A DNA stretch of 64,000 nucleotides from Skeletonema tropicum (Eukaryota; Bacillariophyta; Thalassiosirophyceae; Thalassiosirales; Thalassiosiraceae): contig CM074137.1 of the NCBI GenBank assembly GCA_037178625.1, forward strand, positions 2,666,001 to 2,730,000. Direction: 5' to 3'. Shown piece by piece: positions 42,071 through 52,584 of the stretch (position 1 is its first letter; each line of letters begins with the position of its first letter). The position numbers and the translations under genes were made by a program. Under the pieces are notes generated by a model. It saw nothing but the letters and a program-made list of their open reading frames with translations, did no database searches and was not told the DNA's origin.

Positions 42071-42570
42071 NNNNNNNNNNNNNNNNNNNNNNNNNNNNNN
42101 NNNNNNNNNNNNNNNNNNNNNNNNNNNNNNNNNNNNNNNNNNNNNNNNNNNNNNNNNNNNNNNNNNNNNNNNNNNNNNNNNNNNNNNNNNNNNNNNNNNN
42201 NNNNNNNNNNNNNNNNNNNNNNNNNNNNNNNNNNNNNNNNNNNNNNNNNNNNNNNNNNNNNNNNNNNNNNNNNNNNNNNNNNNNNNNNNNNNNNNNNNNN
42301 NNNNNNNNNNNNNNNNNNNNNNNNNNNNNNNNNNNNNNNNNNNNNNNNNNNNNNNNNNNNNNNNNNNNNNNNNNNNNNNNNNNNNNNNNNNNNNNNNNNN
42401 NNNNNNNNNNNNNNNNNNNNNNNNNNNNNNNNNNNNNNNNNNNNNNNNNNNNNNNNNNNNNNNNNNNNNNNNNNNNNNNNNNNNNNNNNNNNNNNNNNNN
42501 NNNNNNNNNNNNNNNNNNNNNNNNNNNNNNNNNNNNNNNNNNNNNNNNNNNNNNNNNNNNNNNNNNNNNN
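42071..42570. other. Assembly gap, 500 N
   Basis: Exactly 500 unknown bases, a round number that marks a scaffold gap of unknown or estimated size. It removes the 5' part of the mitochondrial carrier gene. Open frames spanning it are artefacts. Confidence 0.99.
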
Positions 42571-43376
42571 TCGGGTTGATGGAGGCGGCTCGAAAGGTGG
42601 TCAGTCGTCCTGGTGGAGTACTCAACCTTTACGCTGGATTGGGAGTAGCCGCGTTGGGATCCATGCCAGCCGTAGGGTTGTATTTTGGTATATATTCGTA
42701 TTGCAAAAAGACGATTGGAGAGACATTACAAACTACTTTTGGAAGTAAGAGGGGTGGTGATGATGATACAGAACAACAGCAGGCAGCAGTATGTTCTGAT
42801 AGGACATTGCAGACACTAACAATCATGACTTCGGCTGCGATTGGTAATACTGTCGCAAGCTTTTCTAGAGTTCCATATGAGGTAGTCAAACAAAGTCTTC
42901 AGACAGGTCAATATACATCGACACTACAGGCGATATCTACCATGTGGAAAGATGGTGGGATGAGATCCTTCTTTCCACTGGGTGGAGTGTCTATTCAAAT
43001 GGTTCGTGATATTCCATATGCCATCTTTACTCTCCTTTCGTATGAGTTCATAAAGAAAATTGGGTCCTGAAACGAACCCAGGAGGATCCTAGTAAGAGGT
43101 GGTTTCTTTGATATGGTCGCCGGTGCCACGGCAGGTGGGATTGGAAGCTACGTGACAAATCCAATGGACGTTATCAAGACACGTTTACAAACAACTGGAG
43201 GGGCGGCTGCTTGTGGTGATGGGTCGATAGTGAAGTGTGCAGCGATAGTATTGGAAGAGGGTGGACCGGCAGCGTTCTTGAGAGGTAGTGTGCCAAGATT
43301 GATGCATAAAATTCCAGCAAATGGATGTTTCTTTGTCTTTTACGAGTTTTTTAGACGGGTGTTGCGCGTAGAATGA
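42571..43376 (+). CDS. Mitochondrial carrier, SAM-carrier-like; 5' lost, in-frame TGA
   Basis: Mitochondrial carrier family (six-helix exchangers of the inner membrane); repeat features suggest the S-adenosylmethionine carrier group. The part after the gap begins near the end of the first carrier repeat (PGGVLNLYAGLG, VGLYFGIYSY). Repeat 2 has PYEVVKQSLQTGQY and DGGMRSFFPLGGVSIQMVRDIP; repeat 3 has PMDVIKTRLQT and FLRGSVPRLMHKIPANG. Repeats 2 and 3 are in the same frame, but a TGA at 43068-43070 falls in the linker between YEFIKKIGS and NEPRRILVRGGFF. The only GT...AG around it would remove 18 nt, too short for a normal intron. Options are base error beside the gap, a decayed gene, or readthrough or selenocysteine recoding. 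The transporter assignment is more secure than the substrate. Confidence 0.7.
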
Positions 43377-43519
43377 GAAGAGCAATGGAACAACTTCTTC
43401 TTTAGGTTTACTCTGTACTGCCACAAAAGCATAAATGGGATGTCCAGTTTGAAATATGTTGTTGGAAGTTGAAATGACTATCAACAGATTGCATAGATAG
43501 ATTCTACCTAAAGAATAGG

Positions 43520-44410
43520 TCTCCTATTGATTGTTCCATTGTCTCTGCCAATGGGCAACATAATGAGGACGAAGCGAATGATAACCAAGACGCCTACGAT
43601 TGGACCATACGACCGGGTGCCTCCTCCACTGAGGCGAAGGCTTTTACCGATCTCGATCAAGGAGAAGACATTTGGGGCTTGGTCTCAACCCTCTGGCCCG
43701 CTCAGGCGTCATTCGCTTTCAACCTTGGATTGCGCACGATGTTGAGCCTTTCATTAAGCTTCCCTGAATGTGGAGTACGAATCCATCCATGTTCGCCGTA
43801 GAGATAAGCTTGAACAGGAATCCAAACGAGAAGTCCATAGCTTCTGGAGTGCTCGTGGATACGGTATGGATTGGATGGAAGATCTCAAGGAACTACATCC
43901 CCTTTCAACACTATGTAGGACAAGGCTACCACGCGCAAGAGGCCTTGTATTGCAGATGGCAAAGGTTATCAAAAAAGAGCTTACGGGTATGAAAAAGGTT
44001 GACCCAGGATTCACAGTCATGAACGAGTGTCGTAAGAAGTTCAACTTTATATTTGGTCCTACACCAAAAGATGACACCCCATCCCACCTCGACTCTGGGG
44101 GTGGTCACAGAAAATGTGTCGATCGGTACAAGCGCAACATTGCTGGCATTGCCGATTTGTTTATCCTGGCCAAGAGTAATTGTTTGTTGGAGAGCTTGAC
44201 TCAAATTCGGGGAGATTGGTTAGGATGTTCCGAATGCGATTGAATGATGAGTTGTTAATAGCTGCCGGAGAAGTTGAGGAGTCGTCGGATGAAGGAGAGC
44301 AACTAGAAGGTGAAAAGAGGAGACAAGCTGCAAAAACTGTGGCTCGTCCAGTGCTAACAAAAGGTCTTAAGGTAGCGTGGGGTAATCGGCATACAGGACC
44401 ATTAGTGTAG
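43520..44410 (+). pseudogene. Fucosyltransferase-like glycosyltransferase, frameshifted
   Basis: Pieces of one protein are spread across all three plus frames in the right order: GLNPLARSGVIRFQPWIAHD (43681-43758), NVEYESIHVRRRDKLEQESK (from 43758, next frame), NYIPFQHYVGQGY (~43893, previous frame), NECRKKFNFIFGPTPKD to IADLFILAKSN (frame of the second piece), and FVGELDSNSGRLVRMFR (from ~44184, third frame). The VRRxDK loop, NECRKKFNF and the terminal FVG...NSGRL...FR set resemble O- or alpha-1,6-fucosyltransferase-type enzymes that act in the Golgi. At least four one- or two-base shifts are required. This could be a true pseudogene or locally poor sequence near the gap. No consistent GT-AG introns explain all the shifts. 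Confidence 0.65.
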
Positions 44411-44452
44411 TAAGTCATGATAATTAGTAATTACAGCTTTTCGCTTCACTCT

Positions 44453-46774
44453 CTACTCCTCTCCCGCAAAGATCTCCAGCGCGATTGTATCGTCTGCCTC
44501 ATCCTTGTTAAGAGAGAAAGGGCTCTCCATTCGTTCAGCCTCCTGGATCTTCGCTTTTAGAATTCCCATCACACCGCAGCCGATACGTGGGATGATAAGG
44601 AACGCAAACACAAGGCTGACACCCCCAAACACAATGTCATTTTGCCTCAACTCTTCGTTTGTGACTGAGGTAAGAATGAGATTAATCATAAGGAGGTGCA
44701 TCAGAAGCCCCCAAACAACACATCCTCTGACAGCAACAGCCCACAGTTCACGAGTTTTATCTTTCTGAAGAGTTTTCATGTTCGTATTATCAACCTGAAA
44801 GTACTCTATTGCGGGTCTTTCGTACCTACATAACAGATGGAGATGAGTAATGCGTTAGTGAATAAGTTCAGCAAGGTGACGACAAACAATCTCGACTGGT
44901 ACCTACATGCCATCGATTGAGCCCAATGGATCGGCACTTTTCAATATTGCAACACAAAAGTTTGCTGCGACTAACTTTGTGAACAGTTCGGCGAGCATCC
45001 CTGATGATATCCATAATTGAAACCAATTCATGCCTGATTCTGGAGCTTCGTGGATCTGTTCCCTCCGATATTCAGGGTCTTCACAAACTGTTGTATTTCC
45101 AATGAAGGGAGAATCCTTTTCGGGTAGGTAGAAACCATTTGTACGCTTTGTCTTTCCGACATACTCGTAGTATGGAGCATTGCGAGCTTTCATGCTAATA
45201 GCCTCTACCCATTCAGGTAAATCATCTTCAGACTTGGAGACAAATAAGCCGCCTGAGGGTGTAAACATGTATTTGGTCAGGTTTCTATCTGGAATCCTGC
45301 ATCCGCAAGTATCTAGCATGAAATCAGCCATAAAGAGTTTTTGTTCCATATCCTGTTGCCTAATTGTACGTTCAGCATTCATTTTTCCTAACTCTGAGCA
45401 TACATCGAAAATTGCTTCTTGTTTCTGCTTTAGAAATTCTGGGTCAGCATAGCAAGGGTTGGCACTCAAGTTAGCGAGATACAGTTGTATCGAAGGATCG
45501 AATGCGAATTTCTTGAAATAACTAATACCAAACCAAATCACAAGCACGGTCAATACAAAAAAAGCTTTCCTCATCCCAAAGATATTACGTTTCAACCTCA
45601 CTGATAAAGAAGATTGAAACAACACAATTGGCGAAGGAAAAAATGCTGCTACCCAGAGGTATACGATGTAGAGATACGAGGCAACATCAACCTGATATTT
45701 GAGTTGTTCGGCGAACTTTGAGCTGGATATGTCGTCATCCACAATACTAGTCACATCTTCTTGGGGTGCATTCAAATAAGCCTCTTTAAGCCGCTCCATC
45801 CTTTCGACTTCCATTTGGTATTCCGCTAAGGCCACATGGTTGTCTACTGCGTTCACGTCTGGGCTTGGGAGTGTCGTCGGTCCAATACAAACTTCTTCAC
45901 TAACTGATTTGCAAAACCATCCCCACGAATCCATACATGCTTCGACTTCAGCAGTCTTGCACTCTCTGTCAATGGTAATTGTTTTCTTTTCAGAAGCTTT
46001 GATCTCTTCCAAACGCTTTTCTTCACACCATCCAGTAAAAAAGGTTTTGTCACCATTCATGTTCTCCCACTCCTTCCTCTTCTGGCTATCAACCTCCCCG
46101 CACGGATATTCGTCTGTGCCATAACGATTTGTGTCCTCAGAGAGTGCCGCCGCAAATCCCTTGGTATAAGCATCCTCAAACCGAGCATATTCAATCCTTG
46201 TTATATTTGCCAGTGTTTCCTGTACCTTCTGAATATGATGCTCAATACCCCCTTCCACACCGCGACAAAACTGCAGAGAAGAAGATGATGATGCTGTCAC
46301 CCCTAGTTTATCGAGTAGGATGCTCGGGGTAAGAAGGATTGTCGTCAAGCCTAGTAATACCAACATGGTGATTATTCCACAGCGGTAAGGGAGTGGTTGC
46401 CAATCAGGAAACCTCTCAACTGTATTGTCTGTCATCGAAGTATACTCAAGCACTGCAGCTTTTCCTACCGATTTTTCTTTTGCAGCAAATCCCTTCTCCG
46501 TATCCTCTTCACTGCTGTTGCTACCAGGAGAGAGTTGTGCCGTGATAGCTAACTTTCGCACACTCTTGATCAGCAAGTAGCAAGTGATACATAATGAGTC
46601 TATAACGACGAGGAAAGCGGCATAAGTGAAAGAAACCATGCTGAAGAAAAAAATGGAAATGGAAACCAGGTACTTATCCCTGCTGGCAAATTGTGTTTTA
46701 TGAAGGATTCGGGTCTCATCATATATAAACATTTTAATATGAACCCGTAAGTATCGCCGTTTCTCAATAATCAA
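44453..46774 (-). CDS. Multi-pass membrane protein (about 746 aa, two exons)
   Basis: Exons 46774-44907 and 44825-44453; the 81-nt intron (GTAGGT...TATGTAG) joins SIDGM to YERPAIEYFQ in frame. About seven hydrophobic segments are seen: near 43-70, 132-155, 365-385, 400-420, 590-620, 655-680 and 690-720. A long polar, Cys- and Glu-rich region lies between the second and third (VEACMDSWGWFCKSVSEEVC), and a second Cys-containing loop (CYADPEFLKQKQEAIFDVC, DTCGCRIPD) lies between the fourth and fifth. Paired Cys in loops suggests disulfides on a luminal or outer face. I do not recognise a family. Several Met near the N-terminus (Met15, Met46) are alternative starts; a start at Met46 would put the first helix at the very N-terminus. 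Confidence 0.65.
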
Positions 46775-46938
46775 ATAGCGCCGGGTTAATGTACCTAATT
46801 CCTACGGAAGTAAGGTGGCCCTTTCTCCCACAACGCTCGACTTAACGCTTAACGCTCAAATTTTTTTGCCCGCCACGCATCATCAACTCACAAACACACA
46901 CGCACGCACAGCAATTGAAAATTGTCTTCGCAGATAGT

Positions 46939-46986
46939 ATCAGTACCGTTTTAGCAAGACTGATCAGTACCGTGTTAGCAAGACTA
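46939..46986 (+). repeat. 24-bp tandem duplication
   Basis: ATCAGTACCGTTTTAGCAAG at 46939 is followed by ATCAGTACCGTGTTAGCAAG at 46963, a 24-bp period with one change. Its ACCGT core is similar to the ACCGCTT core of the array 200 bp downstream. Confidence 0.6.
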
Positions 46987-47160
46987 TGGGTTATCTCATA
47001 AGTACCTCTACCTGCTGCTTCCATCCTGCCTACCTAAGTACTTTTTTATAGGAGTAAGTACTTACTTCTAATACGCAAACTTTGGTGACGCTCTCTCATA
47101 GGTATATACCTTAGACTAACTTCGATAAGAGAAAGGATGATAAGGACGAAAGGTATCGTG

Positions 47161-47240
47161 GATTGCCGCTTCGGCTGGTCGAGTACCGCTTCTGTTAGTG
47201 AAGTACCGCTTTATATGCAGGAGTGCCGCTTATGTGCCGG
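47161..47240 (+). repeat. 20-bp array with CCGCTT core, four units
   Basis: Four units of exactly 20 bp begin at 47161, 47181, 47201 and 47221. Each starts GAxTxCCGCTT or AAGTACCGCTT, while the remaining nine bases vary freely. A conserved core with free spacers at constant pitch (about two helical turns) looks more like an array of protein sites than a slipped microsatellite. It lies 310-390 bp upstream of the golgin start. No factor is known to me. Confidence 0.5.
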
Positions 47241-47550
47241 AGAGGAATGTAAGACGGGTGGAATGATGGTGGTAAAAAGTTTCATGCGGGGCATTTGACA
47301 GTGAGAAGTGTGCGAGCGTTGTGTGAGAAAGGGCCGCCTAACGTGCGTAGGAATTAGTTTTCTGAAATACCGTGGATTTGCTTCAGATCGGTTTCGCCCG
47401 TCTCCAAAAACGCACGCCAAAGGGGGCTCATCGATGAAAAGCGAAAAATGAAAAACGAAAAACGAATCTTATAACAATGATACATCATGATGTTGTTGGC
47501 AACGTAGAAGATATCTAACCTATCCAAAGGAAGCCATAAAGTAGCGTAGA

Positions 47551-50500
47551 ATGTGGGGCTCACTAGCTCGAGGGATCACCGAAACAGTCAAAGAAACGGC
47601 CAAGTCCACAGCGGCAACAGTTGGTGTGGACGCCGGCAACGTATTACGTCGCGTAGGTGAAGTTGTGGCTCCACCGGCAGAAGATGGAGATTACTATGAC
47701 GATGAAGAGGAAGAAGAATATTATGAAGATGATGAAGAGTATTATGAAGAGGGAGAGGAATATGAGGAGGAGGAGGAGGGGGTCAATTTTGAAGAAGACG
47801 AAGGAGAAGACAATGACGATGGATTGTTAAATAGATATCGAAAAAAGGCACAGCATTTAGCTGCCATGGTGACACAACCTGATGACGATGATTATTACGA
47901 AGAGGAAGAGGAGCAGGGAGAGTATAATATTGGTAATGAGTTGGATGAACAGATTGTCAATGGAACGCAGCAGAAGGTAGAACAGAAATTGAGCAACGAA
48001 ACAGCAAGGGATGTGGAAAGAAAACATGTAGAAAATGTAGACAAAGAGATTGAGAGGCAACGTTTGCTTCATATTGAAGAGGAGGCAAAGAGAAGAGCTG
48101 AAGAGGAAGAAAATAAGAAAAGACTAGCTGCTGAAAAACTTGCAGAGGAACAAAGACTCGAGCAAGAAATGTTGGCAAAGAAGATCGCAGAAGAGGAGGC
48201 TATTGAGAAAGCAGAGGAGGAAGAAAATAAGAGGAGATTGGCTGCTAAAAGACTTGCGGAGGAGCAAAGACTTGAGAATGAACGGAGATTAGCAGCTGAG
48301 AAACGTGCAAAGGAACGAAGACTTGAACAGGAACGACTTGAGCAAGAGCGATTTGAGTATGAATTAATGGCAAAGAAGATTGCAGAGGAGGAAGAAAATA
48401 AGAGAAGACTAGCTGCTGAGAGAAGAATTGCTGAGGAGCAAAGACTTGAACAAGAGCGACTTGAGCGTGAATTGATGGAAAAGAAGATTGCAGAAGAGGA
48501 GGAACTTAAAAGAGCAGAAGAAGAAGAGAAGAAAAGATTGGCTGCTGAGCAACTTGCAGAACAGCGAAGACTCGAACAAGAGCAAAGACTTGAGCAAGAG
48601 CGACTCGAGCGTGAATTGTTGACAAAGAAGATCGCAGAAGAGGAAAAAACCAGGAGGCGATTAGCTGCTGAGAAACTTGCAGAAGAGCAAAGACTCGAGA
48701 ATGAACGGCTCGAACGTGAATTGTTGGCAAAGAAAAAAGCTGAAGAACAAGCTGCTGAGGAGAGGAGACTGAGAGAGGAGCGATTTGCCCAAGAAAAGAA
48801 AGCAATGGAGGCGGCAGCGAAACTTGCAGAACAGCAGAGACAAGAACGTGAGATGACCACCAAACGAGAGGCAGAAACGAAAGCAGCCGCAGATAAGGAG
48901 GAGAAAGTACGTGTAGAGCAGTTAGAAATGGAGAGGGTAGAAAAAGAACAGCTGGCAACACTTGAGGCAAAGCATCGTGCCGAAAGGGATAGGCTCGAGC
49001 AAGAATTAATTATGGCAAAAGAAATGGAACAATCCAATGCACAATTTGCAGCCGAAGAAATTCAAAGGTTAACAACGCAGATGGAGAGCAATGCCACTCG
49101 ACTTGCCGAGGTCGAACTTGAGCGGAAGCAACTACAACTCTCCAGCGAAGAGAGCACCATGATGTGCGAACAGCTCAAATCCGATCTGCATCGTGCCGCA
49201 GAAACAATATCAACGTTAAGAGAAACCATTGCCGATCAGGAAGAACAAGAGAGGTTGCGTTTTGAAGAAGAAGCTCGCAGGGTCGATAAGGAGGAAGAAA
49301 CTTTCATGGCTTCTGCGAAACTTGATATGGAAAAGCAATTATCACATGTTCGCGAATCCCTCGAGGGGCAAATTGATTTGCTTGAAAAGGAGCTGGAAGA
49401 GGAAAGAAAGTTATCTGCAGAGCAGCAGCATGAGTTGCAGCAACGTCTCGAAGAAGCAACATCACGCCTGGCTTCTTCTGAATCTGAAATGACTGCAATG
49501 ATGTCAAAGAAAGAATCCAAATTGACAAAACAATTGCAGACATCTGAAAAGGCTGCAGCAAAAGCTGTTGCTCTTCTTGATGACAAGGAGGTTGAAGTGA
49601 AGCAACTGCAGGAAATAATCTCTGACTTGCGTGAAACAATGAAGAAGAATAAAATTGAGGAGGAAGAAGCAGAGGAGGAGATGGATGAATTACATAATGA
49701 AAATGAAGAGTTGCACCAACAGCTCGAAACATTAAAGAAGGAGAATAAACAGTTGTCCACCAAATTGGCGAGTATGACAGATCATAGTGAGAACGTGTTA
49801 GGTCTGAAGGTAAGAGTAATTTGGCAGTGGATTTGTTGACTTTGTATCTTTATTGCGTCTAACCAGCTATGTCTACTCTTTCCCCTATACAGATGGATCT
49901 CCAAATGCTAGAGGAAGAACGGCAGAGAGAAAAGGAGGCACTTGAATCAGTCACTGAAAAATCAACCGAAGATTACGCCCAGGCAATATCCCAACGTGAC
50001 ACCGCAAGGGCAGAAGTGCAAGATCTTCAACAGCAACTTGCCGCTGCTCGTGCCGATCTAGATCTTGCCAATACCGATCGAAATCGAGCGCTCATGGCAA
50101 ATGAGAACTTACAGGCAGCCTTGGAATCATTTCAAAATGAGAGAGATGCAGAGATTGCGCTTCTTGTGGAACAACGTGCAGCTGCAGAGGATGCCATCAC
50201 GGCTGCACATGAGGCTTCGCTAGAGGCAATGCGAGAAGCCAATGCGCAACAGATGAGGGATGTTCAATATGCAGCTGATAAATCTGTTCAGAACACTTTA
50301 ACTGAAATGGACAAAATGGAGGTAACTATCCAGGAGTGTCGGAAGGATAACCTGAATCTACGGAAAGCACTCGATGAGGCTATTTCACAGTTACAGAGAA
50401 ATCAAGAAGATGTCATAGATAGAAGTCTAATCAAGAATGTGATATTGGATTGGCATGGAAAGAAAGGTAAAGCGAAGCGAGATGTCATGATTCTGTTGGG

Positions 50501-50753
50501 CTCTATACTTCACTTCACAGAAGATGAAAAAGATAAGGCATTCATTGGCGAGGGACACGGAACATTAGGGAAGGTTGTCGATGCTGTCGCTGCCCCATTG
50601 CCACCTGCCAAACTCAATGTTGACAAAATCGAAGGAGATACAGTTAGAGAGAAATGGGTCAACTTCTTATTGGCAGAAACAGGTGAGGATGGTGGCAGTG
50701 AAGATGCAGCTCCTTGTCACAGCACGATAAAATTTGATGGCGTATTGTCATAA
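47551..50753 (+). CDS. GRAB-domain golgin, GMAP-210/Rud3-like (1039 aa)
   Basis: Golgins are long coiled-coil tethers that capture vesicles at the Golgi. Exons 47551-49809 and 49893-50753 flank an 83-nt phase-0 intron (GTAAGA...TATACAG). The N-terminus (MWGSLARGITETVKETAKST) is amphipathic, then comes a Glu/Tyr-rich acidic tract (~45-90), then nearly continuous coiled coil from ~130 to ~930 with RLAAEKLAEEQRLE-type repeats. Near residues ~930-975 is IDRSLIKNVILDWHGKKGKA and DVMILLGSILHFTEDEKDKA, which matches the GRAB (GRIP-related Arf-binding) domain by its L-I-x-N-V-I-L and I-L-x-F-T-E-D-E-K spacing. That domain binds Arf1-GTP on cis-Golgi membranes in GMAP-210 and Rud3. The stop lies 20 bp from the stop of the convergent U2A' gene, so the 3' transcripts very likely overlap. 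Confidence 0.85.
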
Positions 50754-50773
50754 AGTATGCATTATTGATTTAA

Positions 50774-51947
50774 TCATTCTGTTTTTTGCCTCTTTGAAGC
50801 TCCATTATCGTCTTGGTCCTCCGAAGACGGTGGTGGTGGTGGCGGCGGTGGCGGTGGAATACTATCACTACTGTCATTCTTGCCAGGGAAGATACCCTTC
50901 TTCACCAAGTTCTCAATACGATCAATCTCTTCAGCTGATGCAGCATTTGCCACCATCTCTCGAATCTTCGCCTTCTCCTCCATAGTGAACTGTGTTGCAA
51001 ATGATTCTTCTGCATTTTTGCCTTCTCCCGGTTCAAATGTATTTGTCTCATCATTGTCGCCATTATATGTTTTTGAGGTGTTTGCGCCATCGTCATTAGC
51101 AGTGGACGATGAGTAGGCAGCAGCACGAGCTTCTAATCTACAATCTGCCTCCATGGCAGCACCAGCTGCTGATGATGCGAGTCTTTGAGCACGGTCTCTT
51201 TCGGATTGTTTCACTTTTTGAAAATCTAGAACTTTGAGTGTAGATATTTTGTGAATAGTATATAATCGATAATGTTGTCTCCCTATGTTTGTAGTTTTGT
51301 CGTCATGGCACAAGAAAGAAGCAAACGATAAATCCAGCCGAAATACGGTGGTTCTCATTGTTAGTGACATTATTCTTTGATAAAAATTGAGCCTCGCTGC
51401 CTGGTATATTCAGACATCATTGACGAAATAAAGTTGACAAGCTAAAAGGTTGCAAGCTCAAGTGTGATTAATGCCCATCTTTCATCTATCAACAACACTT
51501 CTCAGTATATAACGACATTGAAACAATAATGAACAAAAACAGATGCAAACACAACACACACTCACTCGTCACAGGATTTCCCACCAAACTCAAATATTCC
51601 AATTTCGAACACCCCTCACCCAAATCGGCAATCACATTCCATCCCTTCACCCCATTCCCCGTCAAAATCATCGTGTTCAAATTTGGCACATTTTTCTTTA
51701 AATTTCGTGCATCGACATAATGGATCTCATTTCCCCCCAGATACAATGTGGTGAGACGTTCCATCTTGGGGAAATTTTCCACTCGTTGGAGATGATTATT
51801 GGAGAGGTCCATGGTGTCGAATTGATCGCGGGATACTGCCAGATGTTCGATGGATGGGATGGCGAGGGAGCGAAGGATGATTTCACGTTCTCCTAGTGGA
51901 TTGGTCCGTTGTTCGGCTGATTGGATTATTTGGGCCGAGAGACGCAT
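50774..51947 (-). CDS. SNRPA1: U2 snRNP A' protein (296 aa, two exons)
   Basis: U2A' is the leucine-rich-repeat protein that, with U2B'', binds stem-loop IV of U2 snRNA in the spliceosome. Exons 51947-51566 and 51282-50774; the 283-nt intron (GTGAGT...ACATAG) joins GNPVT to RRQHYRLYTIH, restoring the family junction. MRLSAQIIQSAEQRTNPLGE matches the family start. LRRs follow (FDTMDLSNNHLQRVENFP, LTTLYLGGNEIHYVD, LNTMILTGNGV), capped by LEYLSLVGNPVT and the LKVLDFQKVKQSERDRA segment that closes the domain. The tail keeps the EKAKIREMVANA...IENLVKKGIFPG pattern, then adds a run of ten Pro and a short acidic/basic end. Length is slightly above the usual ~255. Confidence 0.93.
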
Positions 51948-52584
51948 GATGTGGATATTATTTTTGGGTTTGTGTATGGCTGTCTGAAGCGACTTATATG
52001 CTCAGATAATGAAAAACTGATGAATTAAATGAGTGCTCGACGTGTCTCTCTAGCGATCCATCTGTTGTCTAATAACCCCGCCCGGTCAGCTATCGTCAAA
52101 CAGGATTGCTAGAGTCTCTTCCTCACTTATTGATTATGAGTGGTGGGGCCCGTCATGGTCGCTGCGGCTATTGGCCTGCGGCTGGGCGCTGTGGGCTTGT
52201 TGGGCTGTACGTGGGCTATCTGGCTTTGTCATTTTCACTCAGAAAACGTACCTATCAACTTACGGAAAGATATGGTAGGTACCTATTTATTCCTATGTAG
52301 CAAATGGCACGTATTCAAATTTCAAATCATTCAAATTTAGCGCGTTAGTTCGCCATAAAAAAAAGCAAAGAAGGTGCATCTCGATCTCATTTTTTGCAAT
52401 GCAATAGCAATGCACATCTCTATTAAATGCACATGCACTGATACAGCAACTTGGAAAATACATGCTTGAGGAGAATTATTGTTCACAATCACCGCTACTT
52501 AACGCAACAACAACCTAAGAAGTTGAAGATTTTATTTACATCCAGCAAGAGACATAATATAACCTATCCTATCCTATCATCATC
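51948..52584. other. Intergenic, divergent promoter region
   Basis: 637 bp between the divergent starts of the U2A' and SNF2-type genes. The TTCAAATTTCAAATCATTCAAATTT segment (52315-52340) repeats a TCAAAT motif. Just before the SNF2-type ATG, CCTATCCTATCCTATCATCATC is a short pyrimidine-rich repeat. No gene seen. Confidence 0.5.

Larger units (their letters stand above)
46775..47550. other. Intergenic with two short tandem arrays
   Basis: The upstream region shared by the divergent membrane-protein and golgin genes. It holds a 24-bp tandem duplication (46939-46986), a 20-bp four-unit array (47161-47240), a CACACACGCACGCA run (46894-46907) and AAAACGAAAAACGAA-like runs at 47440-47467. No gene seen. 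Confidence 0.5.

Noticed and set aside
41851..42748. Open frames running through the N block
   Set aside because: The unknown bases are read as open; the frames are artefacts of the gap.
48069..49037. 322-codon Ser-rich minus-strand frame
   Set aside because: It is the exact complement of the Glu/Arg/Lys-rich golgin coiled coil, a common shadow frame.
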